NCBI RefSeq assembly: GCF_019343105.1
Contig: NZ_CP073764.1
Span: 372,001-436,000 of the forward strand
Source: Methylovirgula sp. HY1
GTDB lineage: Bacteria > Pseudomonadota > Alphaproteobacteria > Rhizobiales > Beijerinckiaceae
Direction of reading: 5' to 3'
Length of the DNA: 64,000 nt
Of this stretch, positions 23,904-34,318 are shown in pieces. The position numbers and the translations under genes were made by a program. Below the pieces are notes generated by a model. That model searched no databases. It was not told the DNA's origin and was given only the letters and a program-made list of their open reading frames with translations. Position 1 is the first letter of the stretch. Each line of letters starts with the position of its first letter.

Positions 23904-26096
23904 TCATAATTTTGCGTCGCTGCGGGCCTCGTGTGGCATTTGCCGCGTCGTTTCGCCGAAGCTCACCCGATACATGGAGAGATTTTCCATCACTCGCTGC
24001 ACATAGTTGCGCGTCTCGGCGAAAGGAATGCGCTCGACCCAGTCGATCGGGTCGACGCCGGGCAAGCGGGGATCGCCATAGGCGGCGATCCATTGCTTCA
24101 CCCGGCCGCCGCCAGCGTTATAAGCGGCGAAGACGAGGATAGGGCAGCCTTTTTCCTCGGCCAGCAAGGTGCCGAGATGGGCGGCGCCGAGTTTGGCATT
24201 GAAGGCGGCGTCGGTCACCAGCTTTGCCGGATCGAAATCGAGTCCCGCATGCTTCGCGGTGTTCTTAGCCGTCGCCGTAATCATTTGCATCAAGCCTTTC
24301 GCTCCGGCCGAAGAGACGGCGTGCGAATCGAAGGCACTTTCCTGACGCGCGATAGCATAGACGATCGCGGGTGGGGCGGAGTTTTCGACGGGATCGAAGT
24401 TCGGTACGCCGTAAGTCGGAAAGGCGAGGCTGTCTATGGCGATGCGCCGTTGCGCGAGAATCTTTCCAATGATCAGCGAACTATGGGCGTCGTGTTGCGC
24501 CGCGATGATTTTGGCGAGTGCGCCGATCTGCGATTCGCTGGTGAGGTTCTTCGCGGCGGCGACGGCGAGCGGGAAAGCATACTCCTTCTCGCCGAGCGCA
24601 TAGAGAAGCTCGATAACCCGGATGGAGTCGTCCCGTTCATTGCCGACGGCGATCGGCGCAACGCCGCGCAGCGCGATCGTCGTCAGGCCGAGCCGTTCGC
24701 GAGCGAGTTGGCCGTAATAAGTTGCACTTTGCGCCGCGGCCTCTTCATAAAACTCCTTGGCTTGTGCGACGGTCGCGGGATCTTTCGAAGCCTCTGCGGC
24801 GCGGCCCTGCCAATAGGCGGTTCGAGCGATCGAGATCGGCGTCTTGGCATAAAGCCCGGCAATGGCGAAATGCTTCGCGGCACTCGCTGGGTCGTGCAGG
24901 AAACGCAATGCGATCCAGCCGGCGTGGAACTCGGCCTCGATGCGGTCTTCATCGCTTTGTGGCGAACTTTCGGCGCAGAGCCGATAGGCCAGCTGCGGTT
25001 CATTGAGATCGAGAAGCTTGCGGGCGATGGCGCGCCGTTCCAGCCACCATTCGTCGCCATTGACGAGCAGCGCCGGATCGCGCGGCGCTTTCAGCATCAG
25101 CGCTGCCGCCTCCTCGATCTTGTCAGCGTGGCGCAGCTTCTGAATCTTAGCGAAGAGATAGGCGGGATCGTTCCGCATCGACTTGGGGACCGCCGCGAAC
25201 ATTTTGTCGCTGGCTCTGTTGTTGCTGGCGGCGACGCGCAATTTCGCCAGGGCCAATATGTCGGGACCGGCGAGAGCGGCGGCCCGCAGGCCGGCGCCGG
25301 AATCATCCTTGTAGAGCAGATAATCGGCGCGCGCTTTGTCATCCGCCTTGCTGATATAGGCGGCGAATTCGGTCTTCACCTTATTTTCGAGCGGCGGCGT
25401 CAACGGCGCCCTGTCCCAAACTTCGCGGATCAGGCGTTGCGCGTCGCTCGTGTCACCGGCGCTCACAAAAGCGCGTGCCAGTGCCAGCCGGCCGGGGAGG
25501 GTCTCCGGCGCCATGTCGGAAAATTGGCTTTCGATCTCGGCGGTGTTGGCATGATTGAAGTAGAGCGCGGCTTCCATACGTCGCTCGATAGCGTCGCGCG
25601 CCGGCCAGCCCGGATGGGCCTCCAAAAAAGCGTGCATGCGGGCATAGCCCGTGTCGCGCGGCGGCACTTGGAGCGCCACCCAGGCCAGAGTGGTGCGAAC
25701 GATCGGGTCTTTCGGCGTTTGTGCCGCGAGATCGCCCTGGGTCAGATGGCCGGCTTTATAAAGCACCAATGCTTCGCGCAGGCCGGTGACATCGATGCCA
25801 AGCCGCGCCGCGGGATCGAAGGGCTGCGATTTGCTCGGTTCGAAACGAAACCCTGGGCTAGCGTTGAAGCGTCCGGCAAGCCGAGATTGGCCAGCATGGA
25901 AGAAAAGCTCGAATTCGGCGCTGATTCGATAAAGCGTCCTTCCGAGCCAGGTTCCAAAATGATTGTGGACGCGGTCCACCCCCCTTTCGCTCGGCAAAGA
26001 TGTGACATGCCACAGCAGCGCCGTGAACAAAGTGAGGCAAAGCCCCAGACTTGCTAAGCCTGCGGTCAAGCGGGAGGCACGGCGCGTTTGAGCCAT
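23904..26096 (-). CDS. slt: Soluble lytic murein transglycosylase
   Basis: Periplasmic enzyme that cleaves the MurNAc-GlcNAc bond of peptidoglycan to 1,6-anhydro products. The 730 residues begin with a hydrophobic segment (LTAGLASLGLCLTLFTALL) acting as a signal or anchor. A long TPR-like alpha-superhelix follows (about 100-520), with GDEWWLERRAIARKLLDL and AYWQGRAAEA typical of Slt70, and the SLT domain is at about 560-700. The catalytic Glu is in IARQESAFDSHAVSSAGAKG; LMQMITATA, FAAYNAGGGRV and IPFAETRNYVQRV complete the domain. It precedes divergent dapA, a common rhizobial arrangement. Confidence 0.94.
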   Translation of the reverse strand: MAQTRRASRLTAGLASLGLCLTLFTALLWHVTSLPSERGVDRVHNHFGTWLGRTLYRISAEFELFFHAGQSRLAGRFNASPGFRFEPSKSQPFDPAARLGIDVTGLREALVLYKAGHLTQGDLAAQTPKDPIVRTTLAWVALQVPPRDTGYARMHAFLEAHPGWPARDAIERRMEAALYFNHANTAEIESQFSDMAPETLPGRLALARAFVSAGDTSDAQRLIREVWDRAPLTPPLENKVKTEFAAYISKADDKARADYLLYKDDSGAGLRAAALAGPDILALAKLRVAASNNRASDKMFAAVPKSMRNDPAYLFAKIQKLRHADKIEEAAALMLKAPRDPALLVNGDEWWLERRAIARKLLDLNEPQLAYRLCAESSPQSDEDRIEAEFHAGWIALRFLHDPASAAKHFAIAGLYAKTPISIARTAYWQGRAAEASKDPATVAQAKEFYEEAAAQSATYYGQLARERLGLTTIALRGVAPIAVGNERDDSIRVIELLYALGEKEYAFPLAVAAAKNLTSESQIGALAKIIAAQHDAHSSLIIGKILAQRRIAIDSLAFPTYGVPNFDPVENSAPPAIVYAIARQESAFDSHAVSSAGAKGLMQMITATAKNTAKHAGLDFDPAKLVTDAAFNAKLGAAHLGTLLAEEKGCPILVFAAYNAGGGRVKQWIAAYGDPRLPGVDPIDWVERIPFAETRNYVQRVMENLSMYRVSFGETTRQMPHEARSDAKL

Positions 26097-26688
26097 CGAA
26101 CGGTCCTATGCTAAGCCAACCCTCGAAACGCGGCGGCGACGCCGGCGCCAGGATGGCTCTGACGATCTGATCGCATCGCGATCGACCGAGTCGTCCCAGC
26201 CGAGCGATCGAATTCAGCTCTGCAGCGCGTTCGGAAAAAAAGCTCCTCGCCTTTTCTCCGAATGTGCCGCACTCGGGGAAACGAGCCGTTGCGTCTGGCT
26301 CGACTTTCTCTGACTCTCGACTCCGGCATTTATTCCGGCGGTTTGCCCATCCTGGCCGAGCATCCGGTTAAAATAGGGTCAATGGCAACATCTGGGGCCA
26401 GACACGCGCGCATGGGCCGGCGTTTCACTGATCACGATCTGTGCCAGACGCCCCGGAGCGTGCAGCACTACTTGCGGATCCCAGCTCAACCGTTATGTCT
26501 GTTCGGTCCGGCTGTTCGCGCTAGAGCGTTTTCCTCTCGATTGGCTGGAATCGCCCGATCGAGAAGAAAACGCTCACAATCGATAAGCTGGAGCATGTTC
26601 CGGCGAACTCGAAGTCGGGCTTTAAGCCTCCTTAGAGACTGCTGGAAAATAAGGCATCGGTTAGGCGAAGAAGAGAAGGAAAGCCGAG
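26097..26688. other. Intergenic region between slt and dapA
   Basis: Contains an inverted copy of the family 1 repeat (26521-26604). Frames such as 26111-26329 minus and 26262-26753 plus show Arg-rich shadow composition and are not accepted. The two divergent promoters lie here. Confidence 0.55.
26521..26604 (-). repeat. Family 1 repeat, inverted hairpin module with linker
   Basis: CTAGAGCGTTTTCCTCTCGA ... GAGAAGAAAACGCTC, then AATCGATAAGCTGGAGCATG and TTCCGG, which is the reverse complement of the linker and CCGGAACATG junction. The inner stem is TCTCGAT/ATCGAGA, another arm variant that keeps pairing. Confidence 0.8.
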
Positions 26689-27582
26689 ATGGGCAAAAAG
26701 GCCGCTTTCAGAGGCTCGATCACCGCTTTGGTGACGCCGTTCAGAGCGGGTAAATTCGACGAGGCGGGATTTCGCGCCTTCGTCGATTGGCAGATCACGA
26801 ACGGCACGCATGGACTCGTTCCGGTCGGAACGACAGGCGAGAGCGCGACACTTTCGCATGCCGAGCATCGCCAAGTCGTCGAGGTCTGCGTTGCCGAGGC
26901 GAAGGGTCGGGTGCCGGTCATCGCCGGCGCCGGATCGAACAATACGGAGGAGGCGATCGATCTCGCCGTCCATGCCGAAAAAGCCGGCGCCAATGGGCTT
27001 CTCGTCGTCACGCCCTATTATAATAAGCCCTCGCAGGAGGGCATGTATCGGCATTTCAAGGCGATCAATGACGCGGTCGGGCTGCCGATCATCATTTATA
27101 ATATTCCGCCGCGCTCCGTCGTCGACATGTCGGTGGATACGATGAAACGATTGTTTGAATTGAAGAATATTGCCGGTGTGAAGGATGCGACCGCAAATCT
27201 TGCCCGCACCGCCCTGCAGCGGCATGTGCTGGGGCCGGACTTCATCCAATTGTCGGGTGAGGACATGACCGCCTTGGCGCTCATGGCGCATGGCGGCGAG
27301 GGCTGTATTTCGGTCACGTCCAATGTCGCGCCGCGGATCTGCGCCGATATGCAGGAGGCCTGCTTGAAAGGCGATTTTGCCGGTGCCCTGAAAATTCAGG
27401 ACCGGCTGACGCCTTTGCATGCGGCGCTTTTCGTCGATCCCAATCCAGCGGGACCGAAATTTGCGCTCTCGCTTCTCGGCAAGATCGGCAACGAGCTGCG
27501 GCTTCCAATGTTGCCAGCCACCGAGGCAGCGCAGGCGGCGGTCAAAGCTGGGATGGTGCATGCCGGGCTTCTGGCGGCCTGA
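26689..27582 (+). CDS. dapA: 4-hydroxy-tetrahydrodipicolinate synthase
   Basis: Condenses pyruvate with aspartate semialdehyde in lysine and meso-diaminopimelate synthesis, cytosolic TIM barrel. The 297-residue protein has [58 protein letters not shown] (catalytic Tyr), [12 protein letters not shown], the Schiff-base Lys in [14 protein letters not shown] and [28 protein letters not shown] 26689 is preceded by a purine-rich GAAAGCCGAG. It is followed by smpB as in many rhizobia. Confidence 0.96.
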   Translation: MGKKAAFRGSITALVTPFRAGKFDEAGFRAFVDWQITNGTHGLVPVGTTGESATLSHAEHRQVVEVCVAEAKGRVPVIAGAGSNNTEEAIDLAVHAEKAGANGLLVVTPYYNKPSQEGMYRHFKAINDAVGLPIIIYNIPPRSVVDMSVDTMKRLFELKNIAGVKDATANLARTALQRHVLGPDFIQLSGEDMTALALMAHGGEGCISVTSNVAPRICADMQEACLKGDFAGALKIQDRLTPLHAALFVDPNPAGPKFALSLLGKIGNELRLPMLPATEAAQAAVKAGMVHAGLLAA

Positions 27583-27603
27583 ACAGGCCTATTGGCGCAG
27601 ATG

Positions 27604-27662
27604 GTTTTGAGCGCGTTCTACCGAGCGGACGAGTGCATCCGATCAAAACGCGCTCTCAACGC
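27604..27662 (+). repeat. Family 1 repeat, diverged hairpin module
   Basis: TTTGAGCGCGTTCTACCGAG and CCGATCAAAACGCGCTCTCAA around GCGGACGAGTGCAT. The outer arms are GAGCGCGTT/AACGCGCTC instead of GAGCGTTTT/AAAACGCTC, a paired change. It lies 22 nt after dapA. Confidence 0.7.
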
Positions 27663-27730
27663 GGAAGATTTTATCTGCAGCATTTATCGAAGGGCCGGGC
27701 GACCGCTCCGGCCTTTGCGAGGTTGAAGGC

Positions 27731-28207
27731 TTGGCCGCGAAACAAGACACCAATTTCAAGATCGCCGCGGAGAACCGCCGGGCGCGCTTCGACTATGAGA
27801 TCGGCGAGACCTTCGAGGCTGGGCTGATGCTCACCGGAACCGAGGTGAAGGCGCTGCGCACCGGAAAGGCGACGATCGCGGAAAGCTATGCGCATGTCGA
27901 CAAGGCCGGCGAGGTCTTTCTCGTCAATGCCAATATTCCGGAATATCTACAGGCCAATCGTTTTAACCATGAGCCGAAACGGCCGCGCAAACTGCTTTTG
28001 AACGCACGCGAGATCGTGCGGATCGCCAAAGGGCTGGAACGTGAGGGCATGACTCTCGTGCCGTTGAAGATCTATTTCAACGAGCGCGGCAGAGCTAAAA
28101 TCCAATTGGCGCTGGGGCGTGGCAAAAAGCTTCACGACAAGCGCGAGACCGAGAAACAGCGCGACTGGAATCGCGAGAAGAGCCGACTTCTCCGCGCCGG
28201 GGGCTGA
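27731..28207 (+). CDS. smpB: SsrA-binding protein SmpB
   Basis: Binds tmRNA and brings it to stalled ribosomes for trans-translation. The 158-residue protein has [95 protein letters not shown] and the basic C-terminal tail [21 protein letters not shown]. The start must be TTG 27731 ([17 protein letters not shown]), since no in-frame ATG lies upstream near a ribosome-binding site; GAAGG precedes it at a short distance. The tmRNA gene is not in the window. Confidence 0.93.
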   Translation: MAAKQDTNFKIAAENRRARFDYEIGETFEAGLMLTGTEVKALRTGKATIAESYAHVDKAGEVFLVNANIPEYLQANRFNHEPKRPRKLLLNAREIVRIAKGLEREGMTLVPLKIYFNERGRAKIQLALGRGKKLHDKRETEKQRDWNREKSRLLRAGG

Positions 28208-28225
28208 TTTGAGAGGGGTTGATCA

Positions 28226-28618
28226 ATGGATGCGCTGAAACTCGACCATTGCGTCATCCATGTTTCCGATTGGGAGCGCTCCAATCGCTTTTATGCCGCT
28301 GTGCTCGGCGCGGAAATTTTGCCGCGCCAGAACGGCTTCACCTACAAGCTCGGCGACATTCTTCTCAATTGCCACGGTCCGGGGATTGCGCCCAATCTCG
28401 TGGCGCGAAACCCGGTTCAGCCGGGCAATAGCGATCTTTGTTTCGCGTGGCCTGGGACGATCGAGTCCGCGATCGCGCATCTGCAAAAATGTGGCGTAGC
28501 CGTCGAACTCGGACCGGTTGCGACGCGCGGCGCCAAAGGCGAGGCCACCAGTGTCTATTTCCGCGATCCGGATGGCTCGCTTCTGGAATTCATGGCCTAT
28601 CCGACAGTCGGCGCCTGA
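28226..28618 (+). CDS. VOC (glyoxalase/extradiol dioxygenase) superfamily protein
   Basis: A 130-residue metal-binding beta-alpha-beta-beta-beta fold protein of unknown substrate. It begins LDHCVIHVSDWERSNRFYAAVLG, a His metal ligand and the typical first module. The second module includes SDLCFAWPGTIESAIAHLQKCG and ends VYFRDPDGSLLEFMAYP with the last Glu ligand. Close relatives in proteobacteria are annotated only as VOC family / virulence protein. It starts 18 nt after smpB and its last 22 nt overlap the convergent UDG gene. Confidence 0.87.
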   Translation: MDALKLDHCVIHVSDWERSNRFYAAVLGAEILPRQNGFTYKLGDILLNCHGPGIAPNLVARNPVQPGNSDLCFAWPGTIESAIAHLQKCGVAVELGPVATRGAKGEATSVYFRDPDGSLLEFMAYPTVGA

Positions 28619-29301
28619 ATGGCGATCCGAGCGCAAACGGTCTCGAAGACCGCGCGGAACATGGCCGTGGTCAGCACGCCGGTATTGGTGTTGTAACGGG
28701 AGCAATGATAGCTGTCGAAAAGCGTGAGGCGCACGCCATCGCTGTCGGCGAGCAGATGTTCTTTGCCATGGCCGAAAGGCAATTCGGCGAGCTTGCGACC
28801 CAGCGCACGGACGACGGAATCATGCGCGATGCGCCCGAGTGCAACGATTGCCTTGAGCTCGGGAAGCGTGGCGATCGTTGTGGAGAGGTACGGTCGGCAG
28901 GTCGTGATCTCCGCCGGTGTCGGCTTGTTCTGCGGCGGCACGCAGCGGACAGCATTGGTGATGGCACATCCGATCAGGCGCAGGCCATCATCGGCGCGTT
29001 GCGCATAAGTGCCTTCGGCGAGGCCGCAGCCGAGCAGGGTTTCGTAGAGGAGGTCGCCGGCAAAGTCTCCGGTAAAGGGACGGCCGGTTCGGTTGGCGCC
29101 GCGTAGTCCGGGCGCCAGCCCGACAATCAGCAGACGCGCATTGGCGTCGCCGAATGTCGGTACGGGGGCGTTGAACCAATCGCTATGCTCGGCCCGTGTC
29201 GCTTGTCTGAACGCCACCAGACGCGCGCAGGATGGACAGTCGAGCGAAGGGTCCGGTGCGGTTGTCTTGCCGGAAGTCGGTGGTCGAACGGCTGCCGGCA
29301 A
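28597..29301 (-). CDS. Uracil-DNA glycosylase, family 5 (UDGb)-like
   Basis: Removes uracil, and in family 5 also other deaminated bases, from DNA. The 234-residue protein has the first active-site motif VGLAPGLRGANRTGRPFTGD followed by FAGDLLYETL, VRCVPPQNKPTPAEITTCRPYL, and the second motif SYHCSRYNTNTGVLT with the catalytic-loop His. CPSC near residue 23 plus later Cys residues are candidate 4Fe-4S ligands, as in thermophile-type UDGs. The overlap of the 3' end with the VOC gene (28597-28618) is unusual for two unrelated genes. Confidence 0.9.
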   Translation of the reverse strand: MPAAVRPPTSGKTTAPDPSLDCPSCARLVAFRQATRAEHSDWFNAPVPTFGDANARLLIVGLAPGLRGANRTGRPFTGDFAGDLLYETLLGCGLAEGTYAQRADDGLRLIGCAITNAVRCVPPQNKPTPAEITTCRPYLSTTIATLPELKAIVALGRIAHDSVVRALGRKLAELPFGHGKEHLLADSDGVRLTLFDSYHCSRYNTNTGVLTTAMFRAVFETVCARIAIQAPTVG

Positions 29302-29320
29302 GACCCAAGCCTCGGAAGTG

Positions 29321-29935
29321 TCAGTCGTCGATCAGATCTTGATCATATCCGCCCGCGACGCTCGCTGCGGGACGACGTTCCTGATATTTTTGCGTGCGCT
29401 CGGCGCGTTCGTTCGGATCGCGGCCGATCTTGGTGGCAAGATGGACGAGATCGATGAACTCGTCCGCCTGGCGGCGCAATTCGTCCGCGACCATGGCCGG
29501 CTGTGTCGCATTCGTCGAAACGACGGAGACGCGAACGCCCTTGCGCTGCACGGCTTCGACGAGAGAACGGAAATCGCCATCACCGGAAAACAGAACGATG
29601 TGGTCGAGATGCTCGGCCATCTCCATGGCGTCCACGGCCAGTTCGATATCCATATTCCCTTTAACCTTGCGGCGGCCAAGGGAATCGATGAACTCTTTCG
29701 TGGGCTTGGTGACGACGGAATAGCCGTTGTAATCCAACCAATCGATCAGCGGCCGGATCGAGGAATATTCCTGATCTTCCACCAGAGCGGTATAATAAAA
29801 AGCGCGGATGAGTTTGCCCTTGCCCTGAAACTCCTTCAGCAGACGTTTATAATCAATATCGAAGCCTAAAGACTTTGCCGTTGCATAAAGATTTGCACCG
29901 TCAATAAACAGCGCAATTCGTTCTTGGTCAGCCAT
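29321..29935 (-). CDS. NYN domain protein (LabA/DUF88 family)
   Basis: Predicted PIN-like ribonuclease or RNA-processing protein. The 204-residue product has the acidic residues of the NYN core: ALFIDGANLYATAKSLGFDIDY, AFYYTALVEDQEYSS, KGNMDIELAVDAMEMAEHLDHIVLFSGDGDFRSLVEAVQRKG and VVSTNATQPAMVADELRRQADEFIDL. The C-terminal tail is disordered and Arg/Gln-rich. The start is ATG 29935 (MADQERIAL). It lies 19 nt upstream of the UDG gene on the same strand, so the two are probably one transcript; both are next to rpoZ in related genomes. Confidence 0.92.
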   Translation of the reverse strand: MADQERIALFIDGANLYATAKSLGFDIDYKRLLKEFQGKGKLIRAFYYTALVEDQEYSSIRPLIDWLDYNGYSVVTKPTKEFIDSLGRRKVKGNMDIELAVDAMEMAEHLDHIVLFSGDGDFRSLVEAVQRKGVRVSVVSTNATQPAMVADELRRQADEFIDLVHLATKIGRDPNERAERTQKYQERRPAASVAGGYDQDLIDD

Positions 29936-30327
29936 CAACGTTTCTCTGAGGTTCTCGCTTCAAGTCTGATTTGCGGGACGCAAAACAAAGGTGTCGCGCA
30001 ACAGGCGGAATTACCTCCCGCGGAGAGCGACGGCACAATGCGTCGCATGTGGAGAATCTGCTTCTCTTGTCTCCAATCGTGTTTATGTGGCTTTGAGCCG
30101 GGTTGCGTCAAGGGCAGGCCCTTGAAATTATGATCGAAAGTCTAGACACAAGGGTACGCACGAGGGATCGTTTCTTCATAGTTATTGGCTATTTGCGCGG
30201 CGAGATACAGGCTCTGACAGCCGGTGTGATATTCTTGCCTTGCTAGTAAGTTGAGCACTTTGTAAGACATGATTTGGGAAACCATCCTCGAACACGTGAT
30301 TTTTACTGAAACAGGAGTGTCGGCTGC
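29936..30327. other. Intergenic region upstream of rpoZ
   Basis: No gene or repeat recognised. It separates the divergent NYN and rpoZ genes and should hold both promoters; the last 190 bases are less GC-rich. Confidence 0.55.
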
Positions 30328-30723
30328 ATGGCACGCGTCACAGTTGAAGACTGCATAGACAAAGTTGAAAATCGCTTCGAACTCGTATTGATCGCCGCGC
30401 ATCGCGCGCGCTTGATCTCCTCCGGGTCACAGATCACGGTTGACCGTGATAATGACAAGAACGCCGTTGTGGCCTTGCGCGAAATCGCCGAGACGACCTT
30501 ATCGCCGGAAGACCTCAAAGAGGACTTCATCCATTCCTTGCAGAAGCATGTGGAAGTGGATGAACCGGAAGCAGAAGCGGTGCCGGCTCTCACGCCCAGC
30601 ATGGAAAAGACTCAGTCGGATGCCATGGGCGACGTCCAGTTTGACCGCATGACCGAGGAAGATCTCCTTCGTGGTCTCGAAGGCTTGGTCCCGCCGGCCG
30701 AGACGGATGATGAAGGCGATTGA
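30328..30723 (+). CDS. rpoZ: RNA polymerase omega subunit
   Basis: Small subunit that helps assemble and stabilise RNA polymerase and, in proteobacteria, forms part of a ppGpp site. The 131-residue protein starts [28 protein letters not shown], then [39 protein letters not shown], the alphaproteobacterial form, and has an acidic C-terminal tail ([22 protein letters not shown]). Next to rsh, which makes ppGpp. Confidence 0.95.
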   Translation: MARVTVEDCIDKVENRFELVLIAAHRARLISSGSQITVDRDNDKNAVVALREIAETTLSPEDLKEDFIHSLQKHVEVDEPEAEAVPALTPSMEKTQSDAMGDVQFDRMTEEDLLRGLEGLVPPAETDDEGD

Positions 30724-31184
30724 GCCGGATACGGCATGGAAGTCTGCTTCAGATGCTTACCTTGACCAGAGGGTGGTGCGACTACTTTGACCGCGCCACC
30801 GGCGGCTGATCTCGAGCCGCCGCCGGTCTCGGTCTTTGAAGGATGCGCCTCAGTGTGTGAGACGCAACGTCCAGGAGGCTTAAGGTCAAGCGGTGCTACA
30901 GGTCGACGCAACCGCGCTTGATTTAAGTATCGCAGCAGACTGCCGCATGCGGCCCGCGAAAAAAATTAAAACAATTTTTCAAACCGCTAGCTTACCAAGA
31001 TTTCATATATTGCATATTGAGGCCGCATTCGGATGTCCGGTCGCATGCCGAGGCATCGCAATACGAAAACCCGTATCGGCGACTGACCAAAGGACGCCCG
31101 GGCCAAGCGGCCGAGCGCCGATCTCGGATGGAATTGCCCGTATCTGATAGTATATCGTTTCCGACCATGACAATGTGAGAGCGG
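30724..31184. other. Intergenic region between rpoZ and rsh
   Basis: Contains a 7-bp hairpin GGCGGCT/AGCCGCC at 30801-30821, a possible rpoZ terminator without a clean T-tract. An AT-rich stretch at 30959-31020 (AAAAAAATTAAAACAATTTT) is a likely promoter region for rsh. No gene is seen. Confidence 0.55.
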
Positions 31185-33449
31185 ATGGATGCGCTTGTCC
31201 GGCTTTGCCGTGGCGCTCTTCGCATGGAATTGATCCCGACCATGATGCGGCAATATGAACTCGTCGAACGAGTCCGGCGTTACAATCCGCATGTCGACGA
31301 AGACTTGCTCGATCGCGCCTATGTCTATGCGATGAAAGCGCATGGCGCGCAAAAGCGCGCCTCTGGCGATCCCTATTTTTCGCATCCGCTTGAAGTCGCG
31401 GCGATTTTGACCGATTTGAAGCTCGATGACGCGACCATCGTCGCGGCCGTGCTGCATGATACGATCGAAGATACGGACTCGACGCGCGAAGAGATCGACC
31501 GGCTGTTCGGACAGGGCATCGGTCAACTCGTCGAGGGGCTGACCAAGCTGAAGCGGCTCGATCTCGTCTCCAAGCGGGCCATCCAGGCGGAGAATTTCCG
31601 CAAGCTGCTTTTGGCCATTGCCGACGACGTGCGGGTCTTGCTCGTTAAATTGGCCGATCGTCTTCACAATATGCGGACTTTGCATTTCGTGCCGAGCGAC
31701 AAGCAGGCGCGGATTGCCCAAGAGACGCTCGATATCTATGCGCCCTTGGCCGGGCGGATGGGCATGCAGAATATCCGCGACGAGCTGGAGGATCTGGCGT
31801 TCCGGCATTTGATGCCTGAGGCGAGCCAGATGATCAAAGCCAAGCTCGACGAGCTGCGCGAGAAGAATGGGCAGATCATCGCCCAAGTCGAGCGCGAGCT
31901 TCGCGACGAGTTTTCCGCCAGAGGAATCGAGGCGAGGGTCGAGGGCCGCCAGAAGCAGCCCTATTCGGTCTGGCGCAAGATGGAGCGCAAATCCATCGCG
32001 TTCGAGCAATTGTCGGACATCTTCGGCTTTCGCGTCGTCGTCAAGACGACGGAGGATTGCTATAGGGCGATAGGCGTTGTCCATACCAAATGGCCAAACG
32101 TGCCAGGTCGCTTCAAGGACTATATTTCGACGCCGAAGGAAAATGACTATCAGTCGCTCCATACGACTGTCGTCGGACCGGGTCGTCAGCGCGTCGAGCT
32201 CCAGGTCCGCACATCCGAGATGCAAGACATCGCGCGCTATGGGATCGCGGCGCATACGCTTTATAAGGATGGGCGGGTCGCCGACCGTGACGTTCTCGTC
32301 CGCGAGAGCCGCGCCTATCAATGGCTGCAGCGAACGATCGAGCTTCTCGCCGAGGGCGATTCCCCTGAGGAATTTCTCGAACATACCAAGCTCGAATTGT
32401 TTCGCGACCAAGTCTTCTGCTTCACCCCGAAAGGCGAGTTGATCGCTCTGCCGCGTGGCGCGACGCCGATCGATTTTGCTTATGCGGTCCACACCGATGT
32501 CGGCAATTCGGCCGTCGGCGCCAAGATCAATGGACGGGTGGCGCCGCTTCTCTCGCGATTGCAAAATGGCGATGAAGTCGAGATCGTGCGGGCGATCGGC
32601 CAGATTCCGCCGGCAGCGTGGGAGCATTTGGCCGTCACCGGCAAGGCGCGATCGGCGATCCGGCGGGCGACGCGCGATGCGGTGCGGGCGCAATATACGG
32701 GTCTCGGTCGGCAGATCGTAATGCGGGCCTTTGTGCGGGCCGGCAAAGACTATAGCGAAGACGGGCTCAAGGCAGCTCTGCCCCGTCTGGCGCGCGTCAG
32801 CGTCGACGATGTCCTGGCAGCGGTCGGCCGCGGCGAAATTTTTTCAGGCGATGTGGTGAAGGCCGTCTATCCGGAAGTTGTCGACGAGCGCAAGGCTGTC
32901 ATGCCACGGCCGGAAGGCGAGCCGGGCTGGTTCCCGCTGCCCAAAGCGGCAAGCTTGGTATTCAAAGTCCCCGACGCCAATGGCGAATCATCGCTGAATT
33001 CGATCCCGATCCGAGGTCTACGCGGCGATTTGCCGGTGCGCTTCACGCCGAATGGTGGCGCGGTGCCAGGCGACCGCATCGTCGGCATCCTTACGCCGGG
33101 GGAGGGGATTACGATCTATCCGATTCAGTCGCCCGACCTCATTGCCTTTGACGATCAACCGCAACGTTGGCTCGATGTGCGTTGGGATATAGAGGAAGGG
33201 CACCCCGAGTTATTTCCAGCCAAGCTCATGGTGACCGCGATCAACGAGCCGGGAACCCTGGGGATGATCGCCACTCTCATCGGCGATACCGGCGCCAATA
33301 TAGACAACATCAGCATTCATGAATTATCGGCCGATTTCCGTGAGATGATCATCGATATTGAAGTCACCGACCTGAAACATCTGAACGGGATCATCACGCA
33401 ACTGCGGGCCAAGCCGGTGGTCAGCAAAGTCGAAAGGGTGAATGGCTGA
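31185..33449 (+). CDS. rsh: Bifunctional (p)ppGpp synthetase/hydrolase (RSH)
   Basis: Makes and degrades the stringent-response alarmone. The 754 residues contain an HD hydrolase domain (about 45-200; [14 protein letters not shown] and [14 protein letters not shown]), the synthetase domain (about 250-370; [39 protein letters not shown]), TGS (about 400-465; [24 protein letters not shown]) and a C-terminal ACT domain. The loop reads RFKD (RxKD type), as in bifunctional enzymes. ATG 31185 is used, but [13 protein letters not shown] (31224) or MMRQYEL (31242) may be the true start. Ends in TGATG overlapping pdxJ. Confidence 0.95.
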   Translation: MDALVRLCRGALRMELIPTMMRQYELVERVRRYNPHVDEDLLDRAYVYAMKAHGAQKRASGDPYFSHPLEVAAILTDLKLDDATIVAAVLHDTIEDTDSTREEIDRLFGQGIGQLVEGLTKLKRLDLVSKRAIQAENFRKLLLAIADDVRVLLVKLADRLHNMRTLHFVPSDKQARIAQETLDIYAPLAGRMGMQNIRDELEDLAFRHLMPEASQMIKAKLDELREKNGQIIAQVERELRDEFSARGIEARVEGRQKQPYSVWRKMERKSIAFEQLSDIFGFRVVVKTTEDCYRAIGVVHTKWPNVPGRFKDYISTPKENDYQSLHTTVVGPGRQRVELQVRTSEMQDIARYGIAAHTLYKDGRVADRDVLVRESRAYQWLQRTIELLAEGDSPEEFLEHTKLELFRDQVFCFTPKGELIALPRGATPIDFAYAVHTDVGNSAVGAKINGRVAPLLSRLQNGDEVEIVRAIGQIPPAAWEHLAVTGKARSAIRRATRDAVRAQYTGLGRQIVMRAFVRAGKDYSEDGLKAALPRLARVSVDDVLAAVGRGEIFSGDVVKAVYPEVVDERKAVMPRPEGEPGWFPLPKAASLVFKVPDANGESSLNSIPIRGLRGDLPVRFTPNGGAVPGDRIVGILTPGEGITIYPIQSPDLIAFDDQPQRWLDVRWDIEEGHPELFPAKLMVTAINEPGTLGMIATLIGDTGANIDNISIHELSADFREMIIDIEVTDLKHLNGIITQLRAKPVVSKVERVNG

Positions 33450-34216
33450 TGGCGCGATTGCCTCTTCGCCTCGGCGTCAATGTCGATCATGTCGCAACCT
33501 TGCGCAATGCGCGTGGCGGGAGCGTGCCGGATCCGCTGCGCGCGGCTTTGCTCGCCATTGCGGCGGGTGCGGACGGCATCACCGCGCATCTGCGCGAGGA
33601 TCGCCGCCATATCCGCGACGCCGACATGCTGCGGCTGAAGCAGGAAATTTCCAAGCCGTTGAATTTCGAAATGGCGGCCACCGATGAAATGGTCGCGATT
33701 GCGCTCGACACCCGCCCGCACGCCTGTTGCCTGGTGCCGGAAAAGCGGAGCGAAAGGACGACCGAAGGCGGCCTCGATGTCTTTACCGGCCATGATCATC
33801 TGCGCCTCGTGGCGACCGAACTCGGCCGCGCCGGCGTTCGGGTCTCCCTCTTCATCGAGCCGTCGCTCGAAGCGATCGAGGCGGCGCGCTCGATCGGCGC
33901 GCCAGTCGTGGAACTGCATACAGGTGCCTGGTGCGATGCCTTGCAGCACGGCGAAGCGGCGGACGAAAATGCCCGGGCGGCATATGAATTCGCGCGGCTC
34001 AAGGCGGCCGCGGCACTGGCTTCCGACAAGGCGATCGAATGCCATGCCGGCCACGGCCTCGATTACGAGACCGCGACGCAGATTTCCACGCTGCCCCAGG
34101 TGGTGGAACTCAATATCGGCCATTTCCTCGTTGCCGAGGCGATCTTCATTGGTCTGGAGGCGGCGATCGCGAAGATGCGGACGGCGATGGAGGCAGGCCG
34201 TGCTCAAGTGGGTTAG
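33449..34216 (+). CDS. pdxJ: Pyridoxine 5'-phosphate synthase
   Basis: Condenses 1-deoxyxylulose-5-phosphate with aminoacetone-3-phosphate to make vitamin B6 phosphate. The 255-residue TIM barrel has [94 protein letters not shown] and [16 protein letters not shown]. Its ATG shares one base with the rsh stop (TGATG), indicating translational coupling. Confidence 0.96.
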   Translation: MARLPLRLGVNVDHVATLRNARGGSVPDPLRAALLAIAAGADGITAHLREDRRHIRDADMLRLKQEISKPLNFEMAATDEMVAIALDTRPHACCLVPEKRSERTTEGGLDVFTGHDHLRLVATELGRAGVRVSLFIEPSLEAIEAARSIGAPVVELHTGAWCDALQHGEAADENARAAYEFARLKAAAALASDKAIECHAGHGLDYETATQISTLPQVVELNIGHFLVAEAIFIGLEAAIAKMRTAMEAGRAQVG

Positions 34217-34318
34217 GGCGAGCTTTGTCCCGGCATTTCCGACGGCAATTCCGGCGAGAGATTTATATAGGCTGAGCGGCCGTTCCATCCTGCAGCATCG
34301 ATTTTGGCTCATCCGCGC

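Noticed and set aside
23931-26057. 708-codon open frame antisense to slt
   Set aside because: Same reason; Slt has all family motifs, the antisense product none.
26262-26753. Frame overlapping the dapA start
   Set aside because: Arg-rich shadow composition and overlap with well-supported dapA.
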